Source: Mesostigma viride
Lineage: Eukaryota; Streptophyta; Mesostigmatophyceae; Mesostigmatales; Mesostigmataceae
DNA length: 64,000 nt
Direction of reading: 5' to 3'
Assembly: GCA_009746045.1 (NCBI GenBank)
Contig: RPFO01000165.1
Coordinates: 6,115,085 to 6,179,084, forward strand
The notes under the pieces were generated by a model that was given only the letters and a program-made list of their open reading frames with translations, had not been told where the DNA came from and did no database searches. A program made the translations under genes and the position numbers. Positions 31,165 through 41,019 of the stretch are shown piece after piece (positions within the stretch are counted from its first letter, which is position 1; each line of letters begins with the position of its first letter).

Positions 31165-32247
31165 AGTGGCCGGGCCGCGGGCGTGGCGCAAGAGGTTAGA
31201 GCGCCTTCTACTTAACCGCGCACGCATGATGTACAGCGACCTGGACCCCTCCTTGTTTGTTGGTGTCTGGAAGGGGGAGCTCGTGTTTGTTTTCGTGCAT
31301 GCCGATGACTGTGACTGCCTGGGGCCACGGGAGTGGATTGTGTGGTTCCATTCGCTCGTGCACTCAGTGTACCCTGTGGGCAAGCTCGTCTTTAGGGAGC
31401 CGGGCAAGATCGTGCCCTTCATGGGCATGGACACTATTCTCGATCACGATGAGCAAGGGCAGTGGGTCATGTTGCTGCATCCTAAGGGTAGCTATGTCCC
31501 CGACCTGGTCAAGGAGGTCATGGCCCGCACTGGGCCTATCCTTCCCTCTGAGTGTGGTGCGCTGCGTGGCAAACTCAATTGGCTTGCGTGTACCACGAGC
31601 CCTGACTTGGCTGTCCTTAGTCGGTTGACAGACGATGTTCTCTGCTTGTTGGCCCGCCCGGTTGTAGCTGAGTATGTGCAGGCCTCACCGGGGTTGGTCC
31701 TGCAGGGTGTTGACTGGGACAAGCCCATCGAGCTAGGGGCTTATTGTGACAGTTCTTTGGATGCGCGGCCGGGTGCTCACCAAGATGCGTGGTAGGTGTG
31801 CGGCTGTTAGCTATATCTCAAACGCTGAACAATCTGCGCCATCCTCCATCTTTGCGTACGTGGTTCTCACGTCTCCACCGCCGTGTGTATGTGGGGTCGG
31901 ACACCGCCGAGGCGCGTGCGTACTGCGAGGCTGCAAGTGAGCTCGCGTATTTCCACGCGCTACTCTGCTGGATCCTCAAGCTGGGCGGTCTCACCACACG
32001 CATCGATCGCGTCATGCGCACCGACAGCCAAGCGCTGGTGGACTTCATTGAGAACCCCTACGCTCGCACGAGAGACCTTGACTTCCTCCGGGTGAAGGAA
32101 TTTTCTGATGCGCTCCATACCGAGCACGTGGCAGGCGACCAGAATTGCTCGGATGCTCTTACCAAGCTCTATAGCTCCGCCAAGGCACAGTATACTCTTC
32201 TTAGGCACCAAATGAACAATATGTCGCTGGGTCAGCCACGGCACTAG
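31165..32247 (+). pseudogene. Copia-type RT and RNase H fragment of LTR element 2
   Basis: The RT part has SDLDPSLFVGVWKGELVFVF followed by the catalytic HADD (near 31,298-31,309) and VYPVGKLVFREPGKIVPFMG. RNase H begins at GAYCDSSLDARPG (near 31,736). After one or two frameshifts around 31,770-31,800 it continues TWFSRLHRRVYVGSDTAEAR, RTDSQALVDFIENPYARTRD and GDQNCSDALTKL, the Copia RNase H C-terminal pattern. The stop is at 32,247. The order and motifs match the end of the LTR element 1 polyprotein. Confidence 0.8.
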
Positions 32248-32464
32248 TTGAGATGTCGTGGAGTGTGAATGGCACCTTGACTCGGGTTTTACCTTGGTAG
32301 GTTTTCCCGGTAGCGATGCTCTGGTGTAATTTGTTTGGCTGGGGATTACCCTCCAAAACCATGTGGGGCCTAAGGTGCGTTCATGATGGCAAGGCCTGCG
32401 CGGCCGTAGTTCTTACAGATTTGAGTACGCAGTCCTATTGCCACATGAAAAAAGAAAGGGCTGG

Positions 32465-32970
32465 AGTTGCAATCTGTTGCATGACCGAAATGCGTGTATA
32501 AACTGGTGCATGCATAATGGAATGTAAATCTGTGAAACAATACTCACAATTGCGGCACACAGCTTGTGTGCATGACCATGGTGGCAGTATAGCCAAGTTG
32601 ATGCATTATAATTAGTGGTCACGCTGACTGTCGAGCACTGACTGTCGGTCAGGCTGTTGAAGTCGTGCCAAGGATTGATGAGATAAAACACCCCTTCAGC
32701 GGGCCGAAAAATACGGCAATATTCCCTGCTAATGGATATTTGTAAATGGTTCTAGAAGCGTCTAGAAGCATTGTGCAACGCTGGCGTAACGCTAGTTCAG
32801 TGTGCCTCTTGGAAATCGCTAATGCACATGAAATGTGATTGGTGCAATGTCGATAAGGCCTATCGCAATCTTGGGGTTGCACACATGACTTGTAAACATA
32901 TAAATTGATAATAAACCCAGGCACCTAGTGCCGCACTCTTGCAAACATCATTCTCATTCTCAACTCTAGC
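32465..32970 (+). repeat. 3' LTR of LTR element 2, with target duplication
   Basis: 501 bp from AGTTGCAATC (32,465) to CAACT (32,965), followed by the duplication CTAGC (32,966-32,970). Confidence 0.8.
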
Positions 32971-34178
32971 TGTTCTGAGAACGACTTTGACCTTGCCGCT
33001 CGAGTTATTTTCCACCTTCGATGTCCACAGAACCGGCTATTTCGACTGGCCCGCCATCAGGATATTGGAGCTCGTGTTTTATGGGTCGTATGCCTCCCTT
33101 CTTGACGTGTGCCAGCGCCTCCAACGCCATCATTGCCTCCGCGGCCAGTCTCACGGCCAGTTTTCTCATCGCGGACCTGACCTGCATGTCTAGCTGGTCC
33201 TGACCGCGCCTTCAGCTCGCCGCCCTCTTTTCCATCCTTCAGCGCTGTGCCATGGACCTCTGGAAACCCACCCCCCTGACCGAATCCACCTTCCTCCTCC
33301 ACCTAGGTCCAAGAGGCCATCTCACAGCATGTGACGCCCCTAGCTGCAGACGTGGTAGCTGTGGGCCGCACGTTGGCTGCTGAGCTCCCCACCATCCCCA
33401 CCGCCACCGCACCCCTCCTCGCCTCCACCCCCCCCCCTTCCTCCGCCTCCACCGACTCCATCACCGCCCAGCTCCGCGACATCGACCAGCGCCTCTAGGA
33501 CAACACCATCGCCATCGGATGCCTGCAAAACACCGCAGGCATCACCGCCCAGGCGGTGAAGGACATTGCCGCCAAGCCAGCTGGCCTGGCTGGTGATGCT
33601 CCCCACACACACCCAGACCTGGGCAGCACACCTCCACCACCTCGATCCGCCGTCGCAGCATCGCTCCAGCAGCAGAAGCTCGACCTCCGCCAGGAGGCCG
33701 AGCTCGCCACGCGGAGCCTTAACGTCATCGTCAAGAACTTCGACATGGAGGAAGGTGAGAATTCCGAGAAGCTTGCACGTGCGTTTTAGAGCAAAATCCT
33801 TGATCGCATATGGGCCTTCTTGGTGAGATTAAGCTGGTCGCCCATCGCCTTCCCCGCGCGCGGGGTAACTGAGGCAGGGGCGCCCCCGCTTCCTCTCATC
33901 TTTGAGAGCCCATCGGACAAGATTTCATTTCTCAGATGCCGCAGGCGGCTCGAGAAGACTCCCTTCACCGTGGACGACGACTTGACCCTGGCGCAACAAC
34001 AATTAACGGCGACGGGAGCTATGGCCGACCTACCTCCAGCTCCGGCAGACCAAGGCGGGGCAGCCGGTGTACTGGAATTAGGGGCGGCCATCTACGTCGG
34101 CCACAAGCCCTGGCACGCGCCCCCGCGACCACCGCGGCCCCAGCGACTTCAGACGCCCAAGCTTACGGGAATACAGCC

Positions 34179-34811
34179 GTATTAGTTAATATTGCCTGGC
34201 AAGCAATATTATTCTACTAAGCTACTTGGCTTGTAGAGATTCTACTTCCGGTTACTACAATCCAGAAACGGGTTCATTCTGATGAGTATTGCTCGAGATA
34301 TGAGCAAGATACTGTTCTACTACATTCTACTTGGATTCAGTGATTCTACGGTGGTTCTTCAAGTGACGCGTGGCATACGGCGTCTTGTCACAGTGTACGA
34401 TAGGACATTTAGTCTCCGACACTGCGGTCTATTCAATGTTATTGATTAGACGTAACAAATAGTGACAGGACTTGTGCGACAGGACACTGATGTGACTATT
34501 TATGGATAACGAGTCGAGATCTGCTGGTCCAGAGTGAAGGACAGCAATATTGTGAGATGATCTGTCCTATCGGTCATCTGGATGTGACTGCGTCACAATT
34601 AGTATATAACGAGCAGGACGCTGCCACTTGGTAGCACCACTTTCCCTGCACCTGTGTCCTCGCACCTTCGGCGACGGTTCTCACGTGCCTCGTGCGTTCT
34701 GTGCTGGTAGCCATAACCAGCAACGTAAACCTATTGATTAATATAACTACTTCCTCTGTAGATATTAATCAGTGCAGGCTGAACCACAGTTCAGCCACAG
34801 TTTCGTTAACT
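34179..34811 (+). repeat. 5' LTR of LTR element 1, with target duplication
   Basis: GTATT (34,179-34,183) is the target duplication. The LTR is 628 bp (34,184-34,811), begins AGTTAA and ends TTAACT, a perfect 6-bp inverted repeat. Just inside the start is an inverted repeat AATATTGC/GCAATATT. By eye it differs from the 3' LTR at six positions, so the insertion is recent. Confidence 0.9.
34584..34609 (+). promoter_or_regulatory. Probable LTR promoter: GTGACTGCGTCAC palindrome and TATATAA box
   Basis: GTGACTGCGTCAC (34,584-34,596) is a 13-bp near-palindrome resembling bZIP/CRE-type sites. TATATAA lies 7 bp downstream (34,603-34,609). Both are kept in the 3' LTR (41,419-41,445). The same 13-mer forms the core of the LINE-B terminal palindrome. 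Confidence 0.5.
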
Positions 34812-34859
34812 CGAATTACAAGCGAGTTCGTAATCTACTGATTACGGCATTGATTTCTG

Positions 34860-35456
34860 GTGTCGGCAATTTTTACGGTGTTTTTCCATTATATGGGAAA
34901 CACGCGTGAATATCGTGAGCCATCTCCCGAGCGTGCGTCGGCTCCATCGTCTTCAGGCTTTAATTTCAACGTTCAACGTACGGCGTCAACTGCTGCGCTG
35001 CATTCGCGTGCTGTTCAACCTTCGCTGTCTCAAGCGCTCGTCAGCCGGCCGCCAGTTTCTAACGATCTGCATCAGTTCGTCGACGACCTTACTCAAGATT
35101 TGGAAATCCTGTCGGAAAATTCCCATATTTTCCGAAGGCTTGCAGCGTCGGGATCAGACGAGCAAGCTCAAGTAATTTCGGCGCTTCGCACCTACGGCTT
35201 GGGTGTTCTGGCGTTGGCGACAGCGTGGTCTGGAATTTCGGCGACTCTTCCGACTGTCGCAGTTCCGGTTAGCAACAACGGGTGGGCGTCGTCAGTCAAC
35301 GGTATCATAAACGTCGCTGCTTCGATTCAGCGGCAATCAAACGCTGAGGAGCCAGGTGAAAACAGCGAGGGGCTTCCTGATTTATATCCGAGTATTGTGC
35401 AGCAGATTTTGGATAACGTATTGCAGTTTCCGCGCGACGATATGCGGCTGGATTAA
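34860..35456 (+). CDS. Extra ORF of LTR element 1, unknown function
   Basis: An uninterrupted 198-codon frame lies between the 5' LTR and gag. The likely functional start is either the first ATG (34,860) or the in-frame Met 12 codons later (MGNTREYREPSPERAS); the latter gives a hydrophilic N-terminus. The first third is Ser/Pro/Ala-rich and probably disordered. Residues about 70-120 (HQFVDDLTQDLEILSENSHI, FRRLAASGSDEQAQVISALR) look helical, and a C-terminal helix follows (DLYPSIVQQILDNVLQF). There is no CCHC knuckle, protease or nuclease motif. It could be an N-terminal gag domain or an accessory protein. I do not recognise a family. The frame differs from gag, separated by about 150 bp. Confidence 0.55.
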   Translation: MSAIFTVFFHYMGNTREYREPSPERASAPSSSGFNFNVQRTASTAALHSRAVQPSLSQALVSRPPVSNDLHQFVDDLTQDLEILSENSHIFRRLAASGSDEQAQVISALRTYGLGVLALATAWSGISATLPTVAVPVSNNGWASSVNGIINVAASIQRQSNAEEPGENSEGLPDLYPSIVQQILDNVLQFPRDDMRLD

Positions 35457-35606
35457 ATTTTCTGTTATAATTAACAGAGAATTAATTCAGGAAAATTTTT
35501 TTCGTGGTTCCAGAGCTTAAGGGATTAATTTATTAATTCCCCAGCAGTATTCTTTCTTCAGCATCGGCATCGGCATCGACAGTTGTCATCGGCATTCGCA
35601 GCGACC

Positions 35607-36647
35607 ATGCAGGGTTTGGAAGACGGCGAGATACGCGGCGAACAAGCTGCGGGGTCAGAATTTTAATCAGTCGCAGCAGCAGCAGCAGCAGAGCAGCCCC
35701 GCAGAGCCAAGGCCCAGGAGGGCTTTGCTATTCTTAACCAGCTTCCCAGTCTCAAGGAGCACTGGACTGTTAAGGATAAGGATATTACCATTAGGCACCT
35801 TAAGGGATATAAGGGCTTATATAATGGTAACAATCCTCTGCAGGTGCTGTGTATGTCACAGTACCTTCTTAAGTGTCCCAAGAGGGTGCAGAAGTATGTA
35901 AATGACAAGTTTGAGGATGGAGATTCCTGGGAGGTTTTTATAGCTGAGTTTGAGGTGTTCCTAGATGATAAGAGGGCTAGTGATGGCTCCTTTTGGAAGA
36001 AGGAGTACATTGATTTCAAGGCTGAGGGTCTGATTCTGCAGGCATTTGAGGATTTTCAGGAGCTCAGGCACAATTGTGCTGGCAAGGGGTATGTAGTGTC
36101 AGATGAGATTGCCATGGATGATTTCCTAGGTAGCCTGGGATTGGATGAGGTCACCTTGGATAACCTGCAGGTGCACATGCGTACATGCACCACCTGGGCT
36201 GCTATGGTGGCCAAGATCAAGGATTATTTCAGGGGCAAGTATGTGGGAGGCAAGAAGGAGGCAGACAAGGCCAGGGAGAAGCAGAAGGAGAAGGATAAGG
36301 TGGATATGGCAGCTGCAGCAGGGGCAGTGTTCCCAAGGTCAAGGGCAACCAATGGGGGGGCAGCCCTCCAACGGTTATGGTCCACCAAGGTCAGGGCCTT
36401 CCAAGCGGGGGGCTTCCAGGCCAAGGGCTTCAGTGGCTTCAAGCGTCGTGGAGGTCCTTCCCAGGAGCAGCCAGCGGCTCAGCGTCCCAGATTTGATTTC
36501 AACAGGGTGGGGTCCCAGCGGGGACCACCTGGGGTGGGGACACCTCGTATCACATGTTATTTCTGTCACCAGCAGGGCCACATCCGTAAGGACTGCCCTA
36601 GCTGGCGTAAGCAAAGGGGCCAAGGTGGGTATAACAACCCAACCTGA
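35607..36647 (+). CDS. Gag protein of LTR element 1 (in-frame stop near the N-terminus)
   Basis: The frame opens with ATG at 35,607 (MQGLEDGEIRGEQAAG) but meets TAA at 35,664-35,666. The same frame then stays open through an Ala run, GFAILNQLPSLKEHWTVKDK and a capsid-like helical region to the CCHC knuckle CYFCHQQGHIRKDC (C-x2-C-x4-H-x4-C, near 36,555-36,596). It ends at TGA 36,645-36,647. An internal ATG at 35,844 would give a 267-residue product that lacks the first capsid helices. A K/E-rich linker (KEADKAREKQKEKDK) precedes the knuckle. The role is RNA packaging and particle formation. The early stop may be a mutation, a readthrough site, or removed by splicing. Confidence 0.8.
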
Positions 36648-37091
36648 CGGGCTCAGCCTTCCCTGGGCTTGCTAGGGTCCGCCAGGGAGGGGGCTAAGAG
36701 TGACCCCCCCATTACTCTGGATGAAGTTGATTTGCTCCCTGCACAGGTTGAGAGTCTCCCACTTAAGGTTGAGAGTCCCCCTGCACAGGTTGAGGGTGCA
36801 TCCATGGAGGAAGAACACAATGGGGTAGTGACTGGGTCTTCCCACGTCACCATGGTGAAAGCAGTTACCACAAGGCAACAACGTTCCCACATGGCTCTTG
36901 GAGGTAGTTTGCGTACTCCTTCAATGTTGGAGCGTGGAAGTCCTGCCTTAGGGCAGGAAGCTCCTCTAGAGGAGGAGGGTGAGGCTGATGGCCTGAATGA
37001 TGCAATGGGGAGCATGGTTGTAAGTGAGCGTGCTGTTCCAGCACCTCACCTGTATTTAATAAAATGTCTCTTGTGTCAAACATTGCATTGA
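36648..37091 (+). other. Gag-frame extension between the TGA stop and pol
   Basis: After TGA (36,645) the gag frame continues open for about 147 codons to 37,091 and overlaps the pol start (37,064) in another frame. It encodes VESLPLKVESPPAQVEG-type short repeats and no recognisable domain; in particular there is no aspartic-protease motif. TGA followed by CGG is a context known from readthrough stops in some RNA viruses, so a gag-extension product is possible. I infer no more than that. Confidence 0.4.
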
Positions 37092-40000
37092 GATTGCATC
37101 ACATGTTTGGTCATGCTGCCCAGGCACTCCAGTTTGCAAGGAGGCTGGGAGGGACATCTTTGTTTAATGCAGTAAAACAGGTTGCTGAGGCTTGTTCCTG
37201 TAGGCTGGTTGCTCCCAAGCCTAAGAAGTCTCATGTCAGACAACCTGTGTTGCAGCCTGGATATGTACAATGTGATATCCAAGAAATCAGGAAACTGATT
37301 TTGTTGGTTGGTGTTGATAGATATACCAAGTACAAGGTGCTGGAGCTGTTGCAAGACAAGTCTAAGCCATGTTTGGTGGCTGGGCTCCAGGCTATCAGAT
37401 CCAGAATGAAACCAGTGATCCAGCTGCAGTGTGATTTAGAATTTGAGTGCTGCATGGGGAATGAAGACCTCCCTGAGTTATTTATTGTACACAGGGAGTC
37501 CCATGGCAGTCAAGGCGTGGTGGAGAGGACAATCAGAGAACTCAAGACTATTCTGCTGACGGAGAAGAAGATTCCAAGATTGGTTCCAGCTATTATCAAG
37601 ACGGCCTGGTTAAGGTCAGTTGAGGACAGATTGAATGTCAGGGCATCCATGTATGTTGGAGAGGTCCCTGTGACTCCATTATCATTGCATCTTCGGGAGC
37701 TCCCTACTGAGGTTGAGCAAGCCTGGAAAGATAGCCTTATGTTCAAGTTTGCCAAGTTGAGGCAGAAAGACAAGGGCTGGAGTGTTCTGAAACCTGTTGT
37801 TGGCCAGAGGGTAATTGTGTGGAAAGAGCCCAAGCTTGCAGGCAAGCGTGGTAGCTGGCACCCTGGAGTAGTGACCAGGGTGGAACTAGCTGGGCACAAG
37901 TGCTGGGTGAAGATGGAGGATCCTCCCCAGAATGTGCACCGTCTGTCGTGGTCATATGTACGTCTAAGGGGTGCTGAAGCAGAGGCAGTAGCTCCTGATG
38001 TGACAACCTTGCCAGTTGGTCATGACGTCATCCCTGATCATCACGTTCAAGCTGGAAGTAATCCCCGGGTAAGTCCTGGCCAGACCCCTGGATCGGTTAA
38101 CTTTCCATCCTTAGGACAGGCAGATGTGGTCCCCTCTAGCCTCACTAAGCATAGAGGTGTGGGCCTGAAAGATGTGGTGCTGGCTATGCAAAAAGCCAAG
38201 CAAGGACCTCGGGTGTCCAAGCTCAGCCAGTTGGAGGAGTCCGAGGATGCTGTCCTAGAGGTAGATACCAATGCTGAGGTTTCTGTTATGGGATCTCAAC
38301 ATACAGGTCAACGGCAGGTGCTTTCGCCTAGTTGTGCTTGGGTGTCTGACTTTAGTGGCAGGACACACATTATGGTATTGGGAGAGGTGCTGGTACCCTT
38401 CATGGGTGAGGATGTCACATTTCTTGTGCTTGAAGATTATGATGGCCCTATCATCTTGGGTCAAAATTTTCTGAGCTCTCCTAGAATTGTTGTGGCATCT
38501 GATAAGCTGAGAAAGTTTGGCTGGGGTAGCATACCCTTGGTCAATTTTAAAACCTCCCTTGCCAGTGTATTTAATTCTGTGAAAGCGATCAAGAATGTGC
38601 AGTGGCCTGAGAATCAGATTCCTGTGGCTTCCAGTCTTGTTATGCCAGCTGCTCTACACCCTAGCAGTATTGGTATTACTAAGAGATCACTGGCTGCTCA
38701 TTCTCCTCTTAGCTATGATCAGCTTGTCCAGGAAATGAGTTCTCCTCTAATGTTTGAGGCCTGGAGGCTAGCATTTGCCAAGGCTCTAGAGGAGTGGTTG
38801 CAGTTTGACTGCTGTCAGCCTGTGAATGAAGTTCCCCCATACAGTACACGGTTGAAGCTCAGATTCGTCATCAAGCGGAAGGAGGTGGAGGGGGTGTCTG
38901 TTCCCCATGTGCGTCCAGTTCTCAATGAATACCGTGGTACTGGGGATCTTCTGGGCGAGGAGTTGTATACACCTGGGATGCTACATGATACATGGCGTAT
39001 TTTATTGTGCCTGTATGTCGGTATGCTGAACCAGGGTGCTGATATGTCTTCAGTTCTGCTAGATTTCAAGAGAGCATTTCTGAAGGGTGATCCCAGTGTG
39101 GCTCAGCAGGTGTGGCATTGTGAAACTCCATTTCATGTGCCAGTTCCTGTAGCCTGGCAGGCAGAGCTCCAGTCTAGCTACCTGCTGATTCTGAAGGGTC
39201 TAGAAGGTCTCAGGTCCAGTCCCATCATTTGGAGGCTCACCTTGGAAGACTTCTTGACTAAACACTGTGGGTTGAAGGTGTCATCTGTGGACCCATGTTT
39301 ATTGCTGGGTAGGTGGCATGATTTACCTGTGTATGCTAGCCTGCATGGTGATGACTTGCACTTGATTGCTCCCACTAAGTGGTTGAGTCAGTTTGTGCCC
39401 ATCATTAATGATGCATTTCCTTTGGGAAAAGAATTGTGGCAGAAGCCTGGAGAGGCTGTCACGTTCTGTGGAATGCAGGCTACATTGGTTCAGGAGGGGA
39501 GTCAGTGGCTGATTAAGCTGCAGGCGGGCAATGACTACAAGAGTACCATTCTTCAATCTGTTCCAGAGGTCATGACGTCATCCATTGCACCTGAGCTGAA
39601 AGGCAAGTTGGCCTGGTATGGCAGCATTTGTGGGCCTGACATGATGGTCCATAGCAGATCCCCTGATGATGTGCTAATTCTGGAGGAGCCTTCCCAGATT
39701 ATTGCACATGTTAACAAGTCTCCTGGTATTACTTTAGCTGGGATTGATTTGTCTTTGCCATTTTCCTTGGATATCTATGTTGATAGCTCCATGGATAGCA
39801 GGCAAGTTTCTAAGGTCAGAGGCAGGTCAGCTGGCTTGTTTGTGCTTCAGCAACATAGGCCTAGTCTTGTGGCCTGGTACAGTCGTCTTCAAAGAAGGGT
39901 TGCTGTGAGTTCAGATGTCTCTGAGTGCAGAGCCATTTGTGAAGGGATTCAGTCCAGTTTGTACATCAAGGAGCTGTTGCTAGCTATGGCTTCAGTGACT

Positions 40001-40243
40001 CCTCATACTCTTCAGATGGAAACCTTGATCCTTTCAGATAACATGGGCATGGTCCAGTTTGTGCACAAGCAGTTGGCCAGGAGCAGAGATCTGGATTATC
40101 TCCTGTTGAAGGAGTTGGCAGGTCTGGTGGATATTCAACATCTTCCAGGTTCTGAGAATCCTGCTGATGCCTTGACCAAGTTACCTCACAAGTCTGCTGA
40201 GCAATATAAGCTTCTTTACAAGCTGATGAGCTCCTCTGTGTGA
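37064..40243 (+). CDS. Pol polyprotein of LTR element 1: integrase, protease-like, RT, RNase H
   Basis: An uninterrupted 1059-codon frame. Residues 11-46 resemble the zinc-binding pre-integrase region (LHHMFGH, then ACSC). The integrase core has D71 (VQCDIQEI), D124 (QLQCDLEF) and E154 (HGSQGVVERTIRELK); the D124-E154 gap is slightly shorter than the usual D-x35-E. An SH3-like C-terminal region follows (VGQRVIVWKEPKLAGKRGSW). At about 398-470 a retropepsin-like segment appears (VLEVDTNAEVSVMG, with DTNA in place of DTGA, then FLVLEDYDGPIILGQNFL). Copia-type RT follows (VLLDFKRAFLKGD near 664, ILKGLEGLRSS, catalytic LHGDDLHL near 760), then RNase H (SLDIYVDSSMDS near 903 to NPADALTKLPHKSAEQY). 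Known Copia elements have protease before integrase, so this order is unusual. Confidence 0.85.
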   Translation: MSLVSNIALRLHHMFGHAAQALQFARRLGGTSLFNAVKQVAEACSCRLVAPKPKKSHVRQPVLQPGYVQCDIQEIRKLILLVGVDRYTKYKVLELLQDKSKPCLVAGLQAIRSRMKPVIQLQCDLEFECCMGNEDLPELFIVHRESHGSQGVVERTIRELKTILLTEKKIPRLVPAIIKTAWLRSVEDRLNVRASMYVGEVPVTPLSLHLRELPTEVEQAWKDSLMFKFAKLRQKDKGWSVLKPVVGQRVIVWKEPKLAGKRGSWHPGVVTRVELAGHKCWVKMEDPPQNVHRLSWSYVRLRGAEAEAVAPDVTTLPVGHDVIPDHHVQAGSNPRVSPGQTPGSVNFPSLGQADVVPSSLTKHRGVGLKDVVLAMQKAKQGPRVSKLSQLEESEDAVLEVDTNAEVSVMGSQHTGQRQVLSPSCAWVSDFSGRTHIMVLGEVLVPFMGEDVTFLVLEDYDGPIILGQNFLSSPRIVVASDKLRKFGWGSIPLVNFKTSLASVFNSVKAIKNVQWPENQIPVASSLVMPAALHPSSIGITKRSLAAHSPLSYDQLVQEMSSPLMFEAWRLAFAKALEEWLQFDCCQPVNEVPPYSTRLKLRFVIKRKEVEGVSVPHVRPVLNEYRGTGDLLGEELYTPGMLHDTWRILLCLYVGMLNQGADMSSVLLDFKRAFLKGDPSVAQQVWHCETPFHVPVPVAWQAELQSSYLLILKGLEGLRSSPIIWRLTLEDFLTKHCGLKVSSVDPCLLLGRWHDLPVYASLHGDDLHLIAPTKWLSQFVPIINDAFPLGKELWQKPGEAVTFCGMQATLVQEGSQWLIKLQAGNDYKSTILQSVPEVMTSSIAPELKGKLAWYGSICGPDMMVHSRSPDDVLILEEPSQIIAHVNKSPGITLAGIDLSLPFSLDIYVDSSMDSRQVSKVRGRSAGLFVLQQHRPSLVAWYSRLQRRVAVSSDVSECRAICEGIQSSLYIKELLLAMASVTPHTLQMETLILSDNMGMVQFVHKQLARSRDLDYLLLKELAGLVDIQHLPGSENPADALTKLPHKSAEQYKLLYKLMSSSV

Positions 40244-41019
40244 GTTGAGCAATTCCAGTTGGAGCTTTGAGTTTGGTGACTGATTGGGTGAGAAGAGCTA
40301 ACATAGAGCTGGGCTCTGTTATGCTGAGAGCTGTGATGCTCTGAGGGCAGTAATGCTCTGTGTACATATGTGTATAATACTGTATTCTATGTAATGCTCA
40401 GTCATGGAGCATGATGTTGGTTGGGGGTTTGTCCTCAGTTTGAGGTTTGTCTCAACCAAAGGGATTTTATAGGGCAGGGTTCGATTCCCTGGGGCTGCTT
40501 AGGCGGATTTTCCCGGATTGGCTGGCCCATCAACCTTGCTGGTGAGGTGGCGACAGGTCCCCCTAGTTTTGTCCCAGACAGAGGAAGGTAGTTTGTCATG
40601 TGCTTAATATATTTTGTGATGTGCTATTTCTCAGTCCATGGTGGGCGCCAGTTCTGATAACTATCAATGTCTACCTGATAAGGTCTTGTGGGTAACTTGT
40701 GGGGTTCCAATCAGGAGCCATTATGGTGATGATTCCATTTTGGTCATTATTCTGGTTAGCCACAAGCTGCTATTCCAAACACTTGGCTTTCTACTTCCAG
40801 TGGATAGGGAATTCATTGTAATTCGTCATGGCTGAGATGTGTTGTGATCTGGTGCTTGATTAATCCCGAGCAGAGACTACAGAGAGCTGGGAGGGATGTC
40901 AAGTGCTATGCATGTTGTTTCTATATATGTGTTGCCAAGCCTAACAGCTCTAAAAGAAAGAAAGGGCTGGAGTTAATATGGCTGTTATGTCCAAGCTCTA
41001 AAAGAGAAGAAAGGGCTGG
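40244..41019 (+). other. 3' untranslated region of LTR element 1 with a duplicated polypurine tract
   Basis: No ORF is present. The purine tract AAAGAAAGAAAGGGCTGG directly before AGTTAATAT occurs twice (near 40,950-40,972 and 40,999-41,019); only the second precedes the real 3' LTR. A T-arm-like hairpin CAGGG-TTCGATT-CCCTG lies near 40,475-40,491 but no complete tRNA surrounds it. Confidence 0.6.

Larger units (their letters stand above)
30396..32965 (+). mobile_element. LTR element 2: deleted Copia-like retrotransposon
   Basis: The ends are AGTTG...CAACT and the target duplication is CTAGC. It has a complete 501-bp 3' LTR, a truncated 5' LTR, an inverted integrase C-terminal piece (30,821-31,129) and a forward RT-RNase H piece. 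Gag and the integrase core are missing. The purine-rich AAAAAAGAAAGGGCTGG just before the 3' LTR is the same polypurine-tract-like sequence as in LTR element 1, so both belong to one lineage. Confidence 0.8.
30129..34180 (+). pseudogene. ORF1-like protein, copy A (interrupted)
   Basis: The N-terminus begins MTSKRSSTQRSPAAA and is rich in Ala, Pro and Ser up to 30,395, where an LTR element interrupts it. It resumes at 32,966 with FYGSYASLLDVCQRLQ, a Pro-rich linker, DIDQRL, an AQAVKDIA block, LDLRQEAELATRSLNVIVKN, FDMEEGEN and, in another frame near 33,960-34,010, the TVDDDLTLAQQQLT block. Frameshifts and a stop at about 33,789 break it. It is paralogous to the ORF1 of copies B, C and D. Confidence 0.65.

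Noticed and set aside
36669-37091. Separate protease gene between gag and pol
   Set aside because: The frame has no D-T/S-G-A or I-L-G motif; the only retropepsin-like segment is after integrase.
40470-40495. tRNA gene in the 3' UTR of LTR element 1
   Set aside because: Only a T-arm-like hairpin (CAGGG TTCGATT CCCTG) is present; no matching acceptor, D or anticodon arms were found.
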